In this document: positions 52,047-61,165 of the stretch, piece by piece
Position numbering within the stretch: position 1 is the stretch's first letter
How the letters are laid out: each line of letters starts with the position of its first letter
Origin: Schlegelella_A sp036496385
GTDB lineage: Bacteria; Pseudomonadota; Gammaproteobacteria; Burkholderiales; Burkholderiaceae_C
NCBI GenBank assembly: GCA_036496385.1
Contig: DASXLD010000004.1
Location: 19,897 to 83,896 of the forward strand
Length of the DNA stretch: 64,000 nucleotides
Direction: 5' to 3'
Notes under the pieces: model-generated
What the model saw: only the letters and a program-made list of their open reading frames with translations
The model's database searches: none
What the model was told of the DNA's origin: nothing
Made by a program: the position numbers and the translations under genes

Positions 52047-53228
52047 ATGGCACTCCCGGTCCACATCGCCGCGCAACTCGGCCGCGTCCGCGACCAGATC
52101 ACGGCCGGCCGCCTCGAATGGCAGGACAGCGCGGCGCCCGCGGCGCGCATTCCGGTCGAGAGCTACGTCAGCGCCGCCGTCCGCGAGCGTGAAATCGAGC
52201 GGCTGTTCCGGCCGCTGCCACTGATCGTCGGCCATGCCAGCGAGCTGTCACGCGGCCAGGTCCTCGCCCACGACGAGTACGGCGTACCGATGCTGCTGAC
52301 GCGCGACGCCGACGGGTGCTTTCGCGCCTTCCTCAATGTCTGCCGCCATCGCGGCATGCGGCTTGTCGACGGCGGCGCGTCGGCGGTGCCGAAATCGAGC
52401 ATCGTCTGCCCGTACCACGGCTGGACCTACCGGCTCGAAGGCTCGCTGCGCCATCGGCTGCACGACGAGAGCTTCGACCGCTGCGATGCGAGCGACGAGC
52501 ATCTGGTCGCGCTTCCCGCCGCGGAACGCCACGGCCTGCTCTGGGTCGTCCCGACGCCGGGAGCCGATGCCGGTCTCACGAGCTTCCTCGAAGGCCTCGA
52601 CGGCGAGCTGCCGTTCTACGGCATCGACCGGCTGCGCCTGTTTCGCACCGTGCAGGCGCACTATCCGGCCAACTGGAAGCTGATCGTCGACGCTTTTCTC
52701 GAGGCGTACCACATCCGTGTCCTCCACAAGGAGACGATCTATCCGTTCTTCGTCGACGGCATGACCGCCGCCTCGCGCTTCGGACCGCACATCCAGTCGC
52801 TCGTCGCGCGCCGCGCTGCCGAGGCGTGGGCCGCCGGCGACGCGGCGCTGCCGACCGACATGGAAACGCTTTGCGAGATCGTGACGCCGAGCCACGTGAT
52901 CTTCCCGAACACGATCACCATCTTCCATCCCGACTACCTGAGCCTGATCACGCTCTACCCGGTCGGCGCCGAGACGCTGTCGTGGACCCATCGCATGCTG
53001 ATCCCGGCCGACCGCGCGACGCCCGACTGGACGCCGCACTGGGAGAAGACCTTCCGCCTGATCGAGGAAGGCGTGTTCCAGAAGGAAGACATCGCCTGCG
53101 CGATCGGCATCCAGCGCGGCATGAAGAGTGGCGCCAACCACCACCTCACTGCCGGCCGCGCCGAGCAGGCGCTCGGCTGGTTCCACGCCGACGTCGCGCG
53201 CGCGATCGGCGATGCCGGGGGTGCGTGA
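52047..53228 (+). CDS. Rieske ring-hydroxylating oxygenase alpha subunit
   Basis: This 393-residue Rieske non-heme iron oxygenase has a Rieske centre with Cys99, His101, Cys121 and His124 (CRHRG and CPYHGW). The mononuclear iron region is seen in NWKLIVDAFLEAYHIRVLHKETI (residues 210-232), which carries the two-His motif, with a distal acidic ligand downstream. The family hydroxylates aromatics or demethylates and cleaves amines and carnitine-like compounds. No ferredoxin or reductase gene is adjacent, so redox partners are elsewhere. The ATG at 52047 begins the conserved region. The 14 codons upstream (from 52005) are probably not translated. Confidence 0.85.
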   Translation: MALPVHIAAQLGRVRDQITAGRLEWQDSAAPAARIPVESYVSAAVREREIERLFRPLPLIVGHASELSRGQVLAHDEYGVPMLLTRDADGCFRAFLNVCRHRGMRLVDGGASAVPKSSIVCPYHGWTYRLEGSLRHRLHDESFDRCDASDEHLVALPAAERHGLLWVVPTPGADAGLTSFLEGLDGELPFYGIDRLRLFRTVQAHYPANWKLIVDAFLEAYHIRVLHKETIYPFFVDGMTAASRFGPHIQSLVARRAAEAWAAGDAALPTDMETLCEIVTPSHVIFPNTITIFHPDYLSLITLYPVGAETLSWTHRMLIPADRATPDWTPHWEKTFRLIEEGVFQKEDIACAIGIQRGMKSGANHHLTAGRAEQALGWFHADVARAIGDAGGA

Positions 53229-53407
53229 CGATCCGTCGGGCTTGACCCTTCGCGCGCGATCACCGCCGCGCAGCCTTTCCCGTCGACGCCCTGAGTCGCT
53301 CGCCACTGCGCAATTCGACCTTCTTCGCCCCGGCCGCGCCGCGCCTCTTTTCGGCTGGCGTCCGGCTCCGCGTTCGACTGAGCCGCAGGGAACGGTATTC
53401 TCCCGCC

Positions 53408-54562
53408 ATGTACATGCGGTTCTTCGGCCTCAAGCAGGAGCCGTTCTCGCTCGCCCCCGATCCGCGCTACCTCTACATGAGCAAGCGCCACCGCGAGGCG
53501 CTTGCCCACCTCCTCTACGGCGTCGGCGGCGGCGGCGGCTTCGTCCTTCTCTCGGGCGAGATCGGCGCCGGCAAGACGACTGTCTGCCGGTGCTTCCTCG
53601 AGCAGATCCCGAAGCGCTGCAACGTCGCCTACATCTTCAACCCGAAGCTGACGGTGCTCGAGCTCGTCAAGTCGATCTGCGACGAGTTCCACATCCCGCA
53701 GCCGAAGGTGCCCGAGGCAACCGTCAAGACCTACGTCGACGCCCTCAACGGCTTCCTGCTGCGCACGCATGCCGTCGGCCAGAACAACGTCCTCATCATC
53801 GACGAGGCGCAGCAGCTGTCGGCCGAGGTGCTCGAGCAGTTGCGCCTGCTGACCAACCTCGAGACCAACGAACGCAAGCTCCTGCAGATCGTTCTCATCG
53901 GCCAGCCCGAGCTGCGCACGATGCTCGAGCGCCCCGACCTCGAGCAGCTCGCGCAGCGCGTCATCGCCCGCTTTCACCTCAAGGCGCTGTCGGCGAAGGA
54001 GACCGAGCACTACATCCGCCACCGTCTCTCGGTCGCCGGCATGACGCGCGCGATCCCGTTCGATCGCAGGGCGCTGCAGCGCATCCACGAAATCGCGCGC
54101 GGCGTGCCGCGGCGCATCAACCTGCTGTGCGACCGCGTCATGCTCGGCGCCTACGCCCACGGCAAGCACACGGTCGACGTCGCGATGGTCGAGAAGGCCG
54201 GGCGCGAGGTGTTCGGCCGGATGCCGAATTCGACGCCGCCCGATCGCATGCCGAGAGCGCGAGGCATGGGGCTCGGCGTCCTGATCGGCGGCGGCCTCGC
54301 GATCGCGGCGCTCGGCGCGTTCGCGCTCTACAGCGGCTGGCGTCCCGGCAACCCACCGACGGCAGTTGCGGCAGCGACGCCGGCGGCAGTGGCAGCATCG
54401 ACACCGGCTTCGGGCCCGCCCGCGAGGTCGGCTGCGTCCGCTTCCGGGCCGGTGATCGCGGCGTCGACGGTCTCGGCGCCGGCACCGACGACCTCGGCCG
54501 CAGCAGTGACGAAGCCGGCGGCGCATCGCGCCTCGACGACCGCGTCGAGCGCGCCTCACTGA
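53408..54562 (+). CDS. gspA: ExeA/GspA-like AAA ATPase of type II secretion
   Basis: This 384-residue ATPase has Walker A GEIGAGKTT (residues 50-58), Walker B VLIIDEAQQL near residue 127 and sensor motifs in LIGQPELRTMLE. A single membrane helix near residues 278-305 is followed by an Ala/Pro/Thr-rich periplasmic tail. In Aeromonas, ExeA/ExeB enlarges the peptidoglycan gap for assembly of the secretin. Full-length ExeA (about 547 residues) also has a peptidoglycan-binding domain, and that domain is not seen here. The gene is directly before a GspB-like gene, 15 bases apart, which supports the assignment. Confidence 0.85.
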   Translation: MYMRFFGLKQEPFSLAPDPRYLYMSKRHREALAHLLYGVGGGGGFVLLSGEIGAGKTTVCRCFLEQIPKRCNVAYIFNPKLTVLELVKSICDEFHIPQPKVPEATVKTYVDALNGFLLRTHAVGQNNVLIIDEAQQLSAEVLEQLRLLTNLETNERKLLQIVLIGQPELRTMLERPDLEQLAQRVIARFHLKALSAKETEHYIRHRLSVAGMTRAIPFDRRALQRIHEIARGVPRRINLLCDRVMLGAYAHGKHTVDVAMVEKAGREVFGRMPNSTPPDRMPRARGMGLGVLIGGGLAIAALGAFALYSGWRPGNPPTAVAAATPAAVAASTPASGPPARSAASASGPVIAASTVSAPAPTTSAAAVTKPAAHRASTTASSAPH

Positions 54563-54577
54563 TCGAGGGCTCCCGCC

Positions 54578-55291
54578 ATGTCCTACATCCTCGATGCCTT
54601 GCGCCGTGCCGACGCCGAGCGCGAGCGGGGCGCGGTCCCGAGCCTGCAATCGCAGCAGCACGCCTTCGTCGACGACGACGCGGCGCCGGCGGCGCGGTCG
54701 CGTGCCCTCGTCTGGGCCGTCGCGGGCCTGGCGGTCGCGCTCGTGGCGGCGGTGGCATGGAATCTGTTCGGCAGCAGCCCTCGGGCGCCGGCGCGACCGA
54801 GCGCCGAAGGAGCGGTGGCGCCCGCAGTGGCGGTCCCGCCGGTCCTGTTGCCGACGACTCCGGTGGCGACGCCGCCGGGCACGGTGATAGCAACGCCGCC
54901 GGAGGCGGCGCCGGCAACGGTCGAGGCGGCACCGAAGATCACGGCCGCGCCGCGGTCCGCCCGACCCCGCACCGAGCCGAAGCGGACTGCGGATCGACGC
55001 GGCGAGGGCAACGGCGCAGCGCCGGCGGGCGAGCCGAACGCCGCACCCGCCGGCGGCGACGTGCGCATCTACAAGCAGGCCGAGCTGCCCGAGGACATTC
55101 GCCGCGATCTGCCGAAGCTCGTGATCGGCGGTGCCAGCTATTCCGGCGACGCCGCGAGCCGGATGGTGATGATCAACGGCCAGGTCTTCCACGAAGGCGA
55201 TCGGCTCGCACCCCAGCTCGTCCTCGAGCGGATCAAGCTCAAGTCCGCGGTCCTTTCCTACAAGGGTTACAGGTACGAGGTGACGTTCTAG
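54578..55291 (+). CDS. gspB: GspB-like secretion accessory protein
   Basis: This 237-residue protein begins MSYILDALRRADAERERG, a hallmark of GspB/ExeB. A membrane helix (about 43-63) and a Pro/Ala-rich linker follow. The C-terminal domain contains LPKLVIGGASYSGDAASRMVMINGQVFHEGD and ends YKGYRYEVTF, the GspB C-terminal fold that interacts with the secretin. With the preceding ATPase it forms the ExeAB-type pair. No gsp structural genes are in the window. Confidence 0.85.
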   Translation: MSYILDALRRADAERERGAVPSLQSQQHAFVDDDAAPAARSRALVWAVAGLAVALVAAVAWNLFGSSPRAPARPSAEGAVAPAVAVPPVLLPTTPVATPPGTVIATPPEAAPATVEAAPKITAAPRSARPRTEPKRTADRRGEGNGAAPAGEPNAAPAGGDVRIYKQAELPEDIRRDLPKLVIGGASYSGDAASRMVMINGQVFHEGDRLAPQLVLERIKLKSAVLSYKGYRYEVTF

Positions 55292-55358
55292 GCCGTCCAC
55301 GTCCCATAGTCTTGGCCTTTGCCCGCCGTCGGGCGATGCGATCACTACTGGAATCACC

Positions 55359-56570
55359 ATGCCCCTCGTTGCTCGCTTCCTGAAGATCGCAGCGCTCGCG
55401 GCTGCCACGTTGCTCGGTGCCTGCGGAGGCGGCGGCGGCAGTGCCGGTGGAACCGGCGGCCCGCCGCTGACCGATGCCGGATTCCTGAGGCTCGCGCTGA
55501 CCGACGCACCGGCGTGCGGCTACAGCCAGATCGACGTCACGGTGCTGAAGGTGCGCGTGCACCCGAGCAGCACCGCCGCCGACGGCGACGCCGGCTGGTC
55601 CGAAGTCGTCCTCAGCTCGCCGCAGCGGATCGATCTGCTGGCGCTCACGAACGGCGTCGTCCTCGAGCTCGGCCAGGTGATGCTGCCGGTCGGCAACTAC
55701 CGGCAGATGAGCCTCGTCCTCGTCAACAACGACGCGACGACGCCGCTGGCCAACGCGGTGACTCCGGTCGGCCTCGCAGAGGCGCCGCTCGCAATCCCGG
55801 CGAGCCTGCAGGGCGGCCTCAAGATTCCGATCGACATCGACGTCGTCAAGAACCAGATCACCGACGAGGTCATCGACTTCGATGCCTGCAACTCGGTGCT
55901 GCGTCTGGGTGCGCCCGGCAGCTACCAGCTGAGCCCGAAGTATTCGATCATCCGCCGCGTCTCGACGACCGGCCAGCGCGTCACCGGCTACGTCGCGACG
56001 TCGCTCGATCCGTCGACGACGCGCATCTCGCTGCAGTCGGGCGGCACGATCGTGCGCTCGACGGCGCCCGACCCGACGGGCCGGTTCGTCCTCTATCCGG
56101 TCCCGGCGGGAACGGGAACGTACGACCTCGTCGTCAGCGCGCTCGGCCGCGTGCCGGCGCTGATCACCGGCGTGCCGGAGATCGACACCGCATCGACCGA
56201 CATCAACACCAATGCGGTGCCGATCGATCCGCCGCCGTCGGTGACCCGGACGGTGACCGGCACCGTCAGCACCGGGACGACGCCGATCGATGCGCGCGTC
56301 GCGATCGTCAAGCCCTACGCCGGCGGCCCCAACGTCGTCGTCGCCGGCGCGCCCGCCAACGGGACGACCGGTGCGCTTGCATACACGGTGTCCTCGCAAG
56401 CGCCGGTGCGCGCGGCGTTCAGCGCCGGCACGCCTCCCGCCTTCAGCGCCGACAACAGCGCGCCGACCGGTCGCTACACGGTCGCGGTGACGGCAGGCGG
56501 AACGACGAAGACCGCCGACGTCGACGCCACCGGCGGTGATCCGGCGCCGGTGACGTTCACGTTTCCCTGA
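55359..56570 (+). CDS. DUF4382 domain lipoprotein
   Basis: This 403-residue secreted lipoprotein has a lipobox LLGAC (Cys22) followed by a Gly/Ser-rich linker. The DUF4382 domain starts near residue 40, with RLALTDAPACGYSQIDVTVLKVRVH near 44-68. Two or more beta-sandwich-like segments with repeated TVTGTVS-like patterns make up the C-terminal half, consistent with surface carbohydrate- or protein-binding domains. DUF4382 is a secreted domain of unknown function found in many proteobacteria. It is on the plus strand after gspB and convergent with the TRAP operon. Confidence 0.82.
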   Translation: MPLVARFLKIAALAAATLLGACGGGGGSAGGTGGPPLTDAGFLRLALTDAPACGYSQIDVTVLKVRVHPSSTAADGDAGWSEVVLSSPQRIDLLALTNGVVLELGQVMLPVGNYRQMSLVLVNNDATTPLANAVTPVGLAEAPLAIPASLQGGLKIPIDIDVVKNQITDEVIDFDACNSVLRLGAPGSYQLSPKYSIIRRVSTTGQRVTGYVATSLDPSTTRISLQSGGTIVRSTAPDPTGRFVLYPVPAGTGTYDLVVSALGRVPALITGVPEIDTASTDINTNAVPIDPPPSVTRTVTGTVSTGTTPIDARVAIVKPYAGGPNVVVAGAPANGTTGALAYTVSSQAPVRAAFSAGTPPAFSADNSAPTGRYTVAVTAGGTTKTADVDATGGDPAPVTFTFP

Positions 56571-56603
56571 GGTCGCCGGCGCGGCCGTTCGGCGGCGCGA
56601 GCA

Positions 56604-56615
56604 GCGGCGCGCCGC
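56604..56615. terminator. Palindrome in the convergent gap (possible terminator)
   Basis: A perfect 12-base palindrome, GCGGCGCGCCGC, lies in the 57-base gap between convergent DUF4382 and TRAP binding-protein genes. It could form a GC stem usable on both strands. It lacks a T run, so its role is uncertain. Confidence 0.3.
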
Positions 56616-56627
56616 CGCGCCCGTCGC

Positions 56628-57674
56628 TCACGACTTGCTGTTCCTCGCGATCAGGTCGCGCGCCGCCTGCAGCAGCTTCTTGCCGTCGAACCCGCGCTTC
56701 GTCAGGTCGGCCGCCCACTCGTCGTCGAGCGGCGCGGAGAGCTTGATGAATTCCTGGGCTTCCGCCGTGCTCAGGGTGTGGATCGTGTTGCCGTGATCGA
56801 CCGCGGCCTTGCGGCCGATCGGATCGTTGCCCTGCTGCGTCTTGCCGAGCCAGGCCGAGGTCGCAAGGCCCGAGTTGGCGTCGATCACCTTTTTCAAGTC
56901 CGGTGACAGGCTCTCGTACTTCGGCTTGTTCATCGCCATCACGAACGTCGTCGTATAAAGCGCCGGGCCGCTGGACGGAAACTCGGTGTGGAACTTGGTC
57001 AGCTCGTGCACCTTGACCGCCGGCACGACTTCCCACGGGATGACGCAACCTTCGATGGTGCCTTTCGAGAGCGCGTCGGGGATCTGCGGCAGCGGCATGC
57101 CGACCGGAGTCGCGCCGAGGACGCCGAGCAGCTTCGTGACCTGGCGCGTCGGGCCGCGCACCTTCATCCCGCGCAGGTCGGCGGGAGTCTTCACGAGCTT
57201 GGTCGCCGAATGGATCACGCCGGGACCGTGGACATGCAGCGCGATGACCTGAGTCTCCTTGAACTCGTCGGGAGCCTGCGTCTGGATGTACTCCCAATAC
57301 GCCTTCGACGTCGCCTCGGCGTTGGTCATGATGAACGGCAGCTCGAACACTTCGACGCGCGGGAAGCGCCCCGCGTTGTTGCCGGGCAGCGTCCAGATGA
57401 CGTCGACGACGCCGTCGCGCGCCTGGTCGTAGAGCTGCACCGGAGTGCCGCCAAGCTGCATCGCCGGATACGCCTCGAACTTGATCCGGCCGCCGGAGTC
57501 CTTCTCGACCTTTTCCATCCACGGCTTGTGCATCGTCAGCCACACGCTCGACTGCGGCGCCATGAAGGTGTGGAACTTGAGCCTCACCGACTGCTGGGCG
57601 AGGCCCGACAGCGCAGGCGCGCCGAGCACGGCGGCGGCAGCGCCCTGGAGGAGCGAACGGCGTTTCATGGACAT
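56628..57674 (-). CDS. dctP: TRAP transporter substrate-binding protein (DctP type)
   Basis: This 348-residue periplasmic binding protein of a tripartite ATP-independent transporter has a Tat-like signal (MKRRSLLQGAAAAVLGAPALSG). The mature domain shows FHTFMAPQSSVWLTMHKPWM near residues 34-53 and the ligand-loop residues VRGPTRQVTKLLGVLGATPVGM near 172-193. The conserved Arg-carboxylate contact is likely the first Arg in VRGPTRQ. Dicarboxylates or related acids are typical ligands. The ATG at 57674 follows AAGGAG with a four-base gap; a second ATG two codons on is also possible. It is separated from the permease genes by 68 bases. Confidence 0.9.
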   Translation of the reverse strand: MSMKRRSLLQGAAAAVLGAPALSGLAQQSVRLKFHTFMAPQSSVWLTMHKPWMEKVEKDSGGRIKFEAYPAMQLGGTPVQLYDQARDGVVDVIWTLPGNNAGRFPRVEVFELPFIMTNAEATSKAYWEYIQTQAPDEFKETQVIALHVHGPGVIHSATKLVKTPADLRGMKVRGPTRQVTKLLGVLGATPVGMPLPQIPDALSKGTIEGCVIPWEVVPAVKVHELTKFHTEFPSSGPALYTTTFVMAMNKPKYESLSPDLKKVIDANSGLATSAWLGKTQQGNDPIGRKAAVDHGNTIHTLSTAEAQEFIKLSAPLDDEWAADLTKRGFDGKKLLQAARDLIARNSKS

Positions 57675-57742
57675 GGATCTCCTTGGTCGCGACACGCGCG
57701 AAAGGTAGCGACAAATCCCGCCGCGCGCGCCCGCGTTTTTCC

Positions 57743-59062
57743 CTAGCCGACGTAGCGGACGAGCCAGAGCGAGATCGACGGAAACAGCAGCAGCAACAGC
57801 GTGCGCAGCGAATCGCTGGCCAGAAACGGGAGAACGCCGCGGTAGCTCTCGCCGATCGGAACGTCGCCGGCCATGCCATTGACGATGTAGACGTTGAGCC
57901 CGACCGGGGGCGAGAGCAGGCCGAAGCCGACCGTCATCAGCACCAGGATCCCGAACCAGATCGCGACCGACTCGCGCGGCATGCCGAAATCGAGGCCGAT
58001 GATCATCGGAAAGAAGATCGGGATCGTCAGCAGCAGGATCGACAGCTCGTCCATGATGCAGCCGAGCGCACCGTACAGCAGCAGGATCGAGGTGACGACG
58101 AGCAACGGCGACAGGCCCATCGCCTTGACGACCGTCGCCAGTTGCGCCGGCACTTGCGTCAGCGCGAGCGCCGAGTTCATCAGGTCGGCCCCGATGAAGA
58201 TGAGAAAGATCATCGCCGACGCTTGCGCGGTGGCGTAGAAGCAGTGCTTGAACTTGCGCCAGTCGAGCTCGCGCCCGGCGAGGGCCGCGACGAGCGTCGA
58301 TGCGGCACCGACGGCGGCGCCCTCGGTCGGCGAGAACAGGCCACCGTAGATGCCGCCGAAGACGACCGTGAAGATGGCTGCGATCGGCAGCACGCCGGCC
58401 ACCAGCGGCCAGGTGACGCGGCCGGGGACCGTGTCGCGCTCCGGCGCGTGGCCGGGATAGAGACGGACGTAGACGGCGATCGCGATCATGTAGCCGACCA
58501 TCGCGATGACGCCGGGCACCATCGCCGCGGCGAACAGCTTGGCGATGTTCTGTTCGGCGAGGATGGCGTAGACCAGAAGCGGCACCGAAGGCGGGATCAG
58601 GATGCCGAGCGTGCCGCCGGCGGCGAGCGTTCCGGTCGCGAGCCGCGGCGAGTAGCCGTGGCGCCGCATCTCGGGCAGCGCGACGGTCGTGATCGTCGCC
58701 GCGGTGGCGATCGACGAGCCGCAGATCGCGCCAAACGCGCCCGAGGCGAGCACGGCGGCCATCGCCAGGCCGCCGCGGAAGCGCCCCATGACGACGCTCG
58801 CGAACTCGAACAGCGCCTTCGAGATGCCGCCCTGCGACGCGAAGTGGCCCATCAGGATGAAGAGCGGTATCACGGAGAGGTCGTAGCTCGCGAAGCGCGC
58901 AAACGCCTGCGTGTTGAGAAAGCTCGCATACGGGTGCCACCCGGCCTGGACGACGTAGCCGACCGAGCCGGCGACGAACATCGAGACGGCGATCGGCGCG
59001 CGCAGCGCCATCAGCCCGAGCATCAGGAAGAAGATCAGCGCCGTCAGCGCGAGCGGCGTCAT
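57743..59062 (-). CDS. dctM: TRAP transporter large permease (DctM type)
   Basis: This 439-residue permease has about 12 membrane helices. Family motifs are RFRGGLAMAAVLASGAFGAICGSS near residues 88-111, LAAGGTLGILIPPSVPL near 137-153 and GGIYGGLFSPTEGAAVGA near 230-247. It carries the sodium-coupled transport cycle. The start overlaps the small permease's stop by four bases. Order on the minus strand is dctQ-dctM-dctP, the typical operon layout reading downstream. Confidence 0.9.
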   Translation of the reverse strand: MTPLALTALIFFLMLGLMALRAPIAVSMFVAGSVGYVVQAGWHPYASFLNTQAFARFASYDLSVIPLFILMGHFASQGGISKALFEFASVVMGRFRGGLAMAAVLASGAFGAICGSSIATAATITTVALPEMRRHGYSPRLATGTLAAGGTLGILIPPSVPLLVYAILAEQNIAKLFAAAMVPGVIAMVGYMIAIAVYVRLYPGHAPERDTVPGRVTWPLVAGVLPIAAIFTVVFGGIYGGLFSPTEGAAVGAASTLVAALAGRELDWRKFKHCFYATAQASAMIFLIFIGADLMNSALALTQVPAQLATVVKAMGLSPLLVVTSILLLYGALGCIMDELSILLLTIPIFFPMIIGLDFGMPRESVAIWFGILVLMTVGFGLLSPPVGLNVYIVNGMAGDVPIGESYRGVLPFLASDSLRTLLLLLFPSISLWLVRYVG

Positions 59063-59532
59063 TCGAATGGCGGCCTGAAGCCGCGCCGGACCTGCACCAT
59101 CGCGATCAGCGCCGTCAGCGCCAGCGGTGGCACCATCGCGGCATAGATCAGCCACTCCGGGAAGCCGATCAGCATCGTTCCGGAGCCCGACTGCCACGCG
59201 TTGATGCCGCCGATCGACGTCCGCCAGGCGAGCAGCGCCATCGTCAGGCCGAGCAGCAGCGCGCCGAAGCGGTCGAGCAGCGCGCGCCGGCCGGGCGAAG
59301 CGCGGGCGGTGAAGAAGTCGACGATGATGTTGCCGCGCTGCGCCTGGCACCAGGGCATGAAGAGCGCGATCGCGGCGCCGGCAGCTGCCCCCGAGAGCTC
59401 GAAGTCGCCGACGATCGTCTTGCCGAGCAGGTCGCGGCCGATCAGGCTGACGCATGTCATCAGCGTGACCGCGGTGAGCAGCACGCCGGCGAGGATCGCG
59501 CAGAGCTTGGCGAGCGATTCGAGGAGCCGCAC
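59059..59532 (-). CDS. dctQ: TRAP transporter small permease (DctQ type)
   Basis: This 157-residue permease has four predicted membrane helices, with MTCVSLIGRDLLGKTIVGDFELSG near residues 25-48 and the family motif FMPWCQAQRGNIIVDFF near 58-74. It pairs with DctM. The GTG at 59532 begins a typical DctQ N-terminus (RLLESLAKLCAILAG). A further GTG at 59580 is in frame but adds a poorly conserved stretch. No strong ribosome-binding site is seen. The start is 25 bases from the divergent lipoprotein gene. Confidence 0.82.
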   Translation of the reverse strand: MRLLESLAKLCAILAGVLLTAVTLMTCVSLIGRDLLGKTIVGDFELSGAAAGAAIALFMPWCQAQRGNIIVDFFTARASPGRRALLDRFGALLLGLTMALLAWRTSIGGINAWQSGSGTMLIGFPEWLIYAAMVPPLALTALIAMVQVRRGFRPPFE

Positions 59533-59557
59533 GGAGGGATGTCCGCAGGGGGACGGG

Positions 59558-60505
59558 GTGGGAGCGACGCGAAGTATCACGGCTTTGGGCAGGGGCGAGG
59601 CGTCGGGACAACCCGTCGTCGTCGCGAGCGCCTTGCTCGCCTGGACGCTCGCAGGCGTCTCGGCGTGCAGCGGCGGCAGCGTCGCGCCACCGGCGCCGAC
59701 CGCCACGCTGGCAGCGGCCCGAGAAGTCGAGATCGCTGGCTATTCGGGAATTGCGATGGAGCCGTTCGTGAGCCGCGACGGCCGCTTCCTGCTCTTCAAC
59801 AACTCGAACGATCCGGCCAGCGACACCGACCTGCACTTCGCTCGCCGCATCGACGCGCTGCACTGGACCTACGGCGGGCCCGTCGCCGGCATCAACACGG
59901 CGACACTCGAAGGCACGCCGACGATGGACTCGAGCGGCAGGCTCTACTTCGTCTCGACTCGAAGCTATGCGCAGACCGCGTGCACGATCCACTCGGCGCA
60001 CTTTGCCGACGGCGCCGCGAGCGAGGTACAGCTCGTCGATTCGGTCTGCCGGCACGAGCCCGGCGTCGTCAACTTCGATGTCGACGTCGATGCCTCGGGA
60101 AGCGTCATGACCTTCGTCGACAGCCACTTCGGCAGCAACGGCCAGCCGAAGGACGCGATCCTCGTGATGGCTCGCTGGAATGGCATGCAGTTCGTCCGCA
60201 GCACCGACAGCGACGCCGTTCTCGCTGCGGTCAACGCCGGCGGCGCGCTGCAGTACGCGCCCGCGCTCTCCGCCGACCACCTGACGCTCTGGTTCACGCG
60301 CGTCGCCGACGTGTCGGGAGCGACGGCGCCGCAGATCTGGCGCGCGCGACGCGCGAGCGAGACGACGCCGTTCGAGCCACCGGTGCGGATCGACGGCCTC
60401 GGCGACTTCGTCGAGGCGGCGGCATTGAGCGCGGACGAGAAGCTCGTCTACTTCCACCGCAAGGTCGGCACCGGCTTTCGCATCTTCGCGGTCGACGCGC
60501 CGTAG
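59558..60505 (+). CDS. Lipoprotein with PD40/TolB-like repeats
   Basis: This 315-residue lipoprotein has a long N-terminal signal, with VVVASALLAWTLAGVSAC as the hydrophobic region and lipobox ending at Cys37. The mature part has repeated beta-propeller-like segments such as SRDGRFLLFNNSNDPA near 69-84, DSSGRLYFVSTRS and SADHLTLWFTR near 240. These are typical of the PD40 family found in TolB-like and peptidase-associated proteins. No enzymatic domain follows. The GTG at 59558 has a GGGGGA ribosome-binding site. The gene is divergent from dctQ by 25 bases. Confidence 0.75.
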   Translation: MGATRSITALGRGEASGQPVVVASALLAWTLAGVSACSGGSVAPPAPTATLAAAREVEIAGYSGIAMEPFVSRDGRFLLFNNSNDPASDTDLHFARRIDALHWTYGGPVAGINTATLEGTPTMDSSGRLYFVSTRSYAQTACTIHSAHFADGAASEVQLVDSVCRHEPGVVNFDVDVDASGSVMTFVDSHFGSNGQPKDAILVMARWNGMQFVRSTDSDAVLAAVNAGGALQYAPALSADHLTLWFTRVADVSGATAPQIWRARRASETTPFEPPVRIDGLGDFVEAAALSADEKLVYFHRKVGTGFRIFAVDAP

Positions 60506-60590
60506 CGCCGCCTCGCCGCCCCGGCCGCGAGCGAGGCTCAAGCCTGCATGACGTGCTCGCGGATGCTGCGCGGGCAGCCCTTCGGAATGC

Positions 60591-60604
60591 GCCGTTGCAA
60601 CGGC
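60591..60604. promoter_or_regulatory. Perfect 14-base palindrome in intergenic region
   Basis: GCCGTTGCAACGGC is a perfect palindrome, located about 160 bases before the next gene and 86 bases after the previous one. Its length and AT-containing centre suit an operator for a dimeric regulator. No downstream T run is seen. Function is inferred. Confidence 0.35.
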
Positions 60605-60762
60605 TCATCGTGAACGACTCCTCGCGTCGTGGCGCGACTGCGGGGCGGCGTGGTTTTCCGCACGCTCGCGATCGCACACGACGCGGCCGAGTTGTCGAGA
60701 ATCCGCCGGCGCCGCGAAGGATCGCGTCGCGCACCACGTCGACAAGAAAGAAAGAAAACCTC

Positions 60763-61056
60763 ATGTTACGCAGCCCATCCTTGTTCGGTCCCATCAACAG
60801 CGGCTTCGTGCCGTTCGCTTCGGGGGCGCCAGTCGATGCGCCTGCCGAGCTCGACGACAGCGATGCCGACGCCGCCGAGGCAGAGGCCAGCGAGGTCGTC
60901 GCCCGCGCCGCCGCAGCGGCTGCGCCGCCGCGGATCGACATTGCGCCTTGGATGCCGGCGACCTCGGCGCGGATCCGCATCGTCGAAGGCGCCGTGGTCG
61001 CCGCGATCTGCGCCTACTTCGGCTGGGGACTGCTGAGGACGCTCGCCGGTTTCTGA
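60763..61056 (+). CDS. Small protein with C-terminal membrane helix, 97 aa
   Basis: This 97-residue product has a Ser/Pro-rich N-terminus, an Asp/Ala-rich acidic middle (AELDDSDADAAEAEASEVV) and a C-terminal hydrophobic helix (AVVAAICAYFGWGLLRTLAGF). It would be a tail-anchored membrane protein. No family is recognised. A run of A and G (AAGAAAGAAAGAAAACC) just before the ATG at 60763 provides a plausible ribosome-binding region. The next gene is trxC. Confidence 0.55.
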   Translation: MLRSPSLFGPINSGFVPFASGAPVDAPAELDDSDADAAEAEASEVVARAAAAAAPPRIDIAPWMPATSARIRIVEGAVVAAICAYFGWGLLRTLAGF

Positions 61057-61165
61057 CCCGCCCCCGGGCCGATCGCCCTGCTGCGGGCAGGCCCGAATGA
61101 AGCCGGCGCGCACGGGGCGCGATGTGCCGATACCGTGTCGACGTTTCGAGATGCGATCGGTCGCC

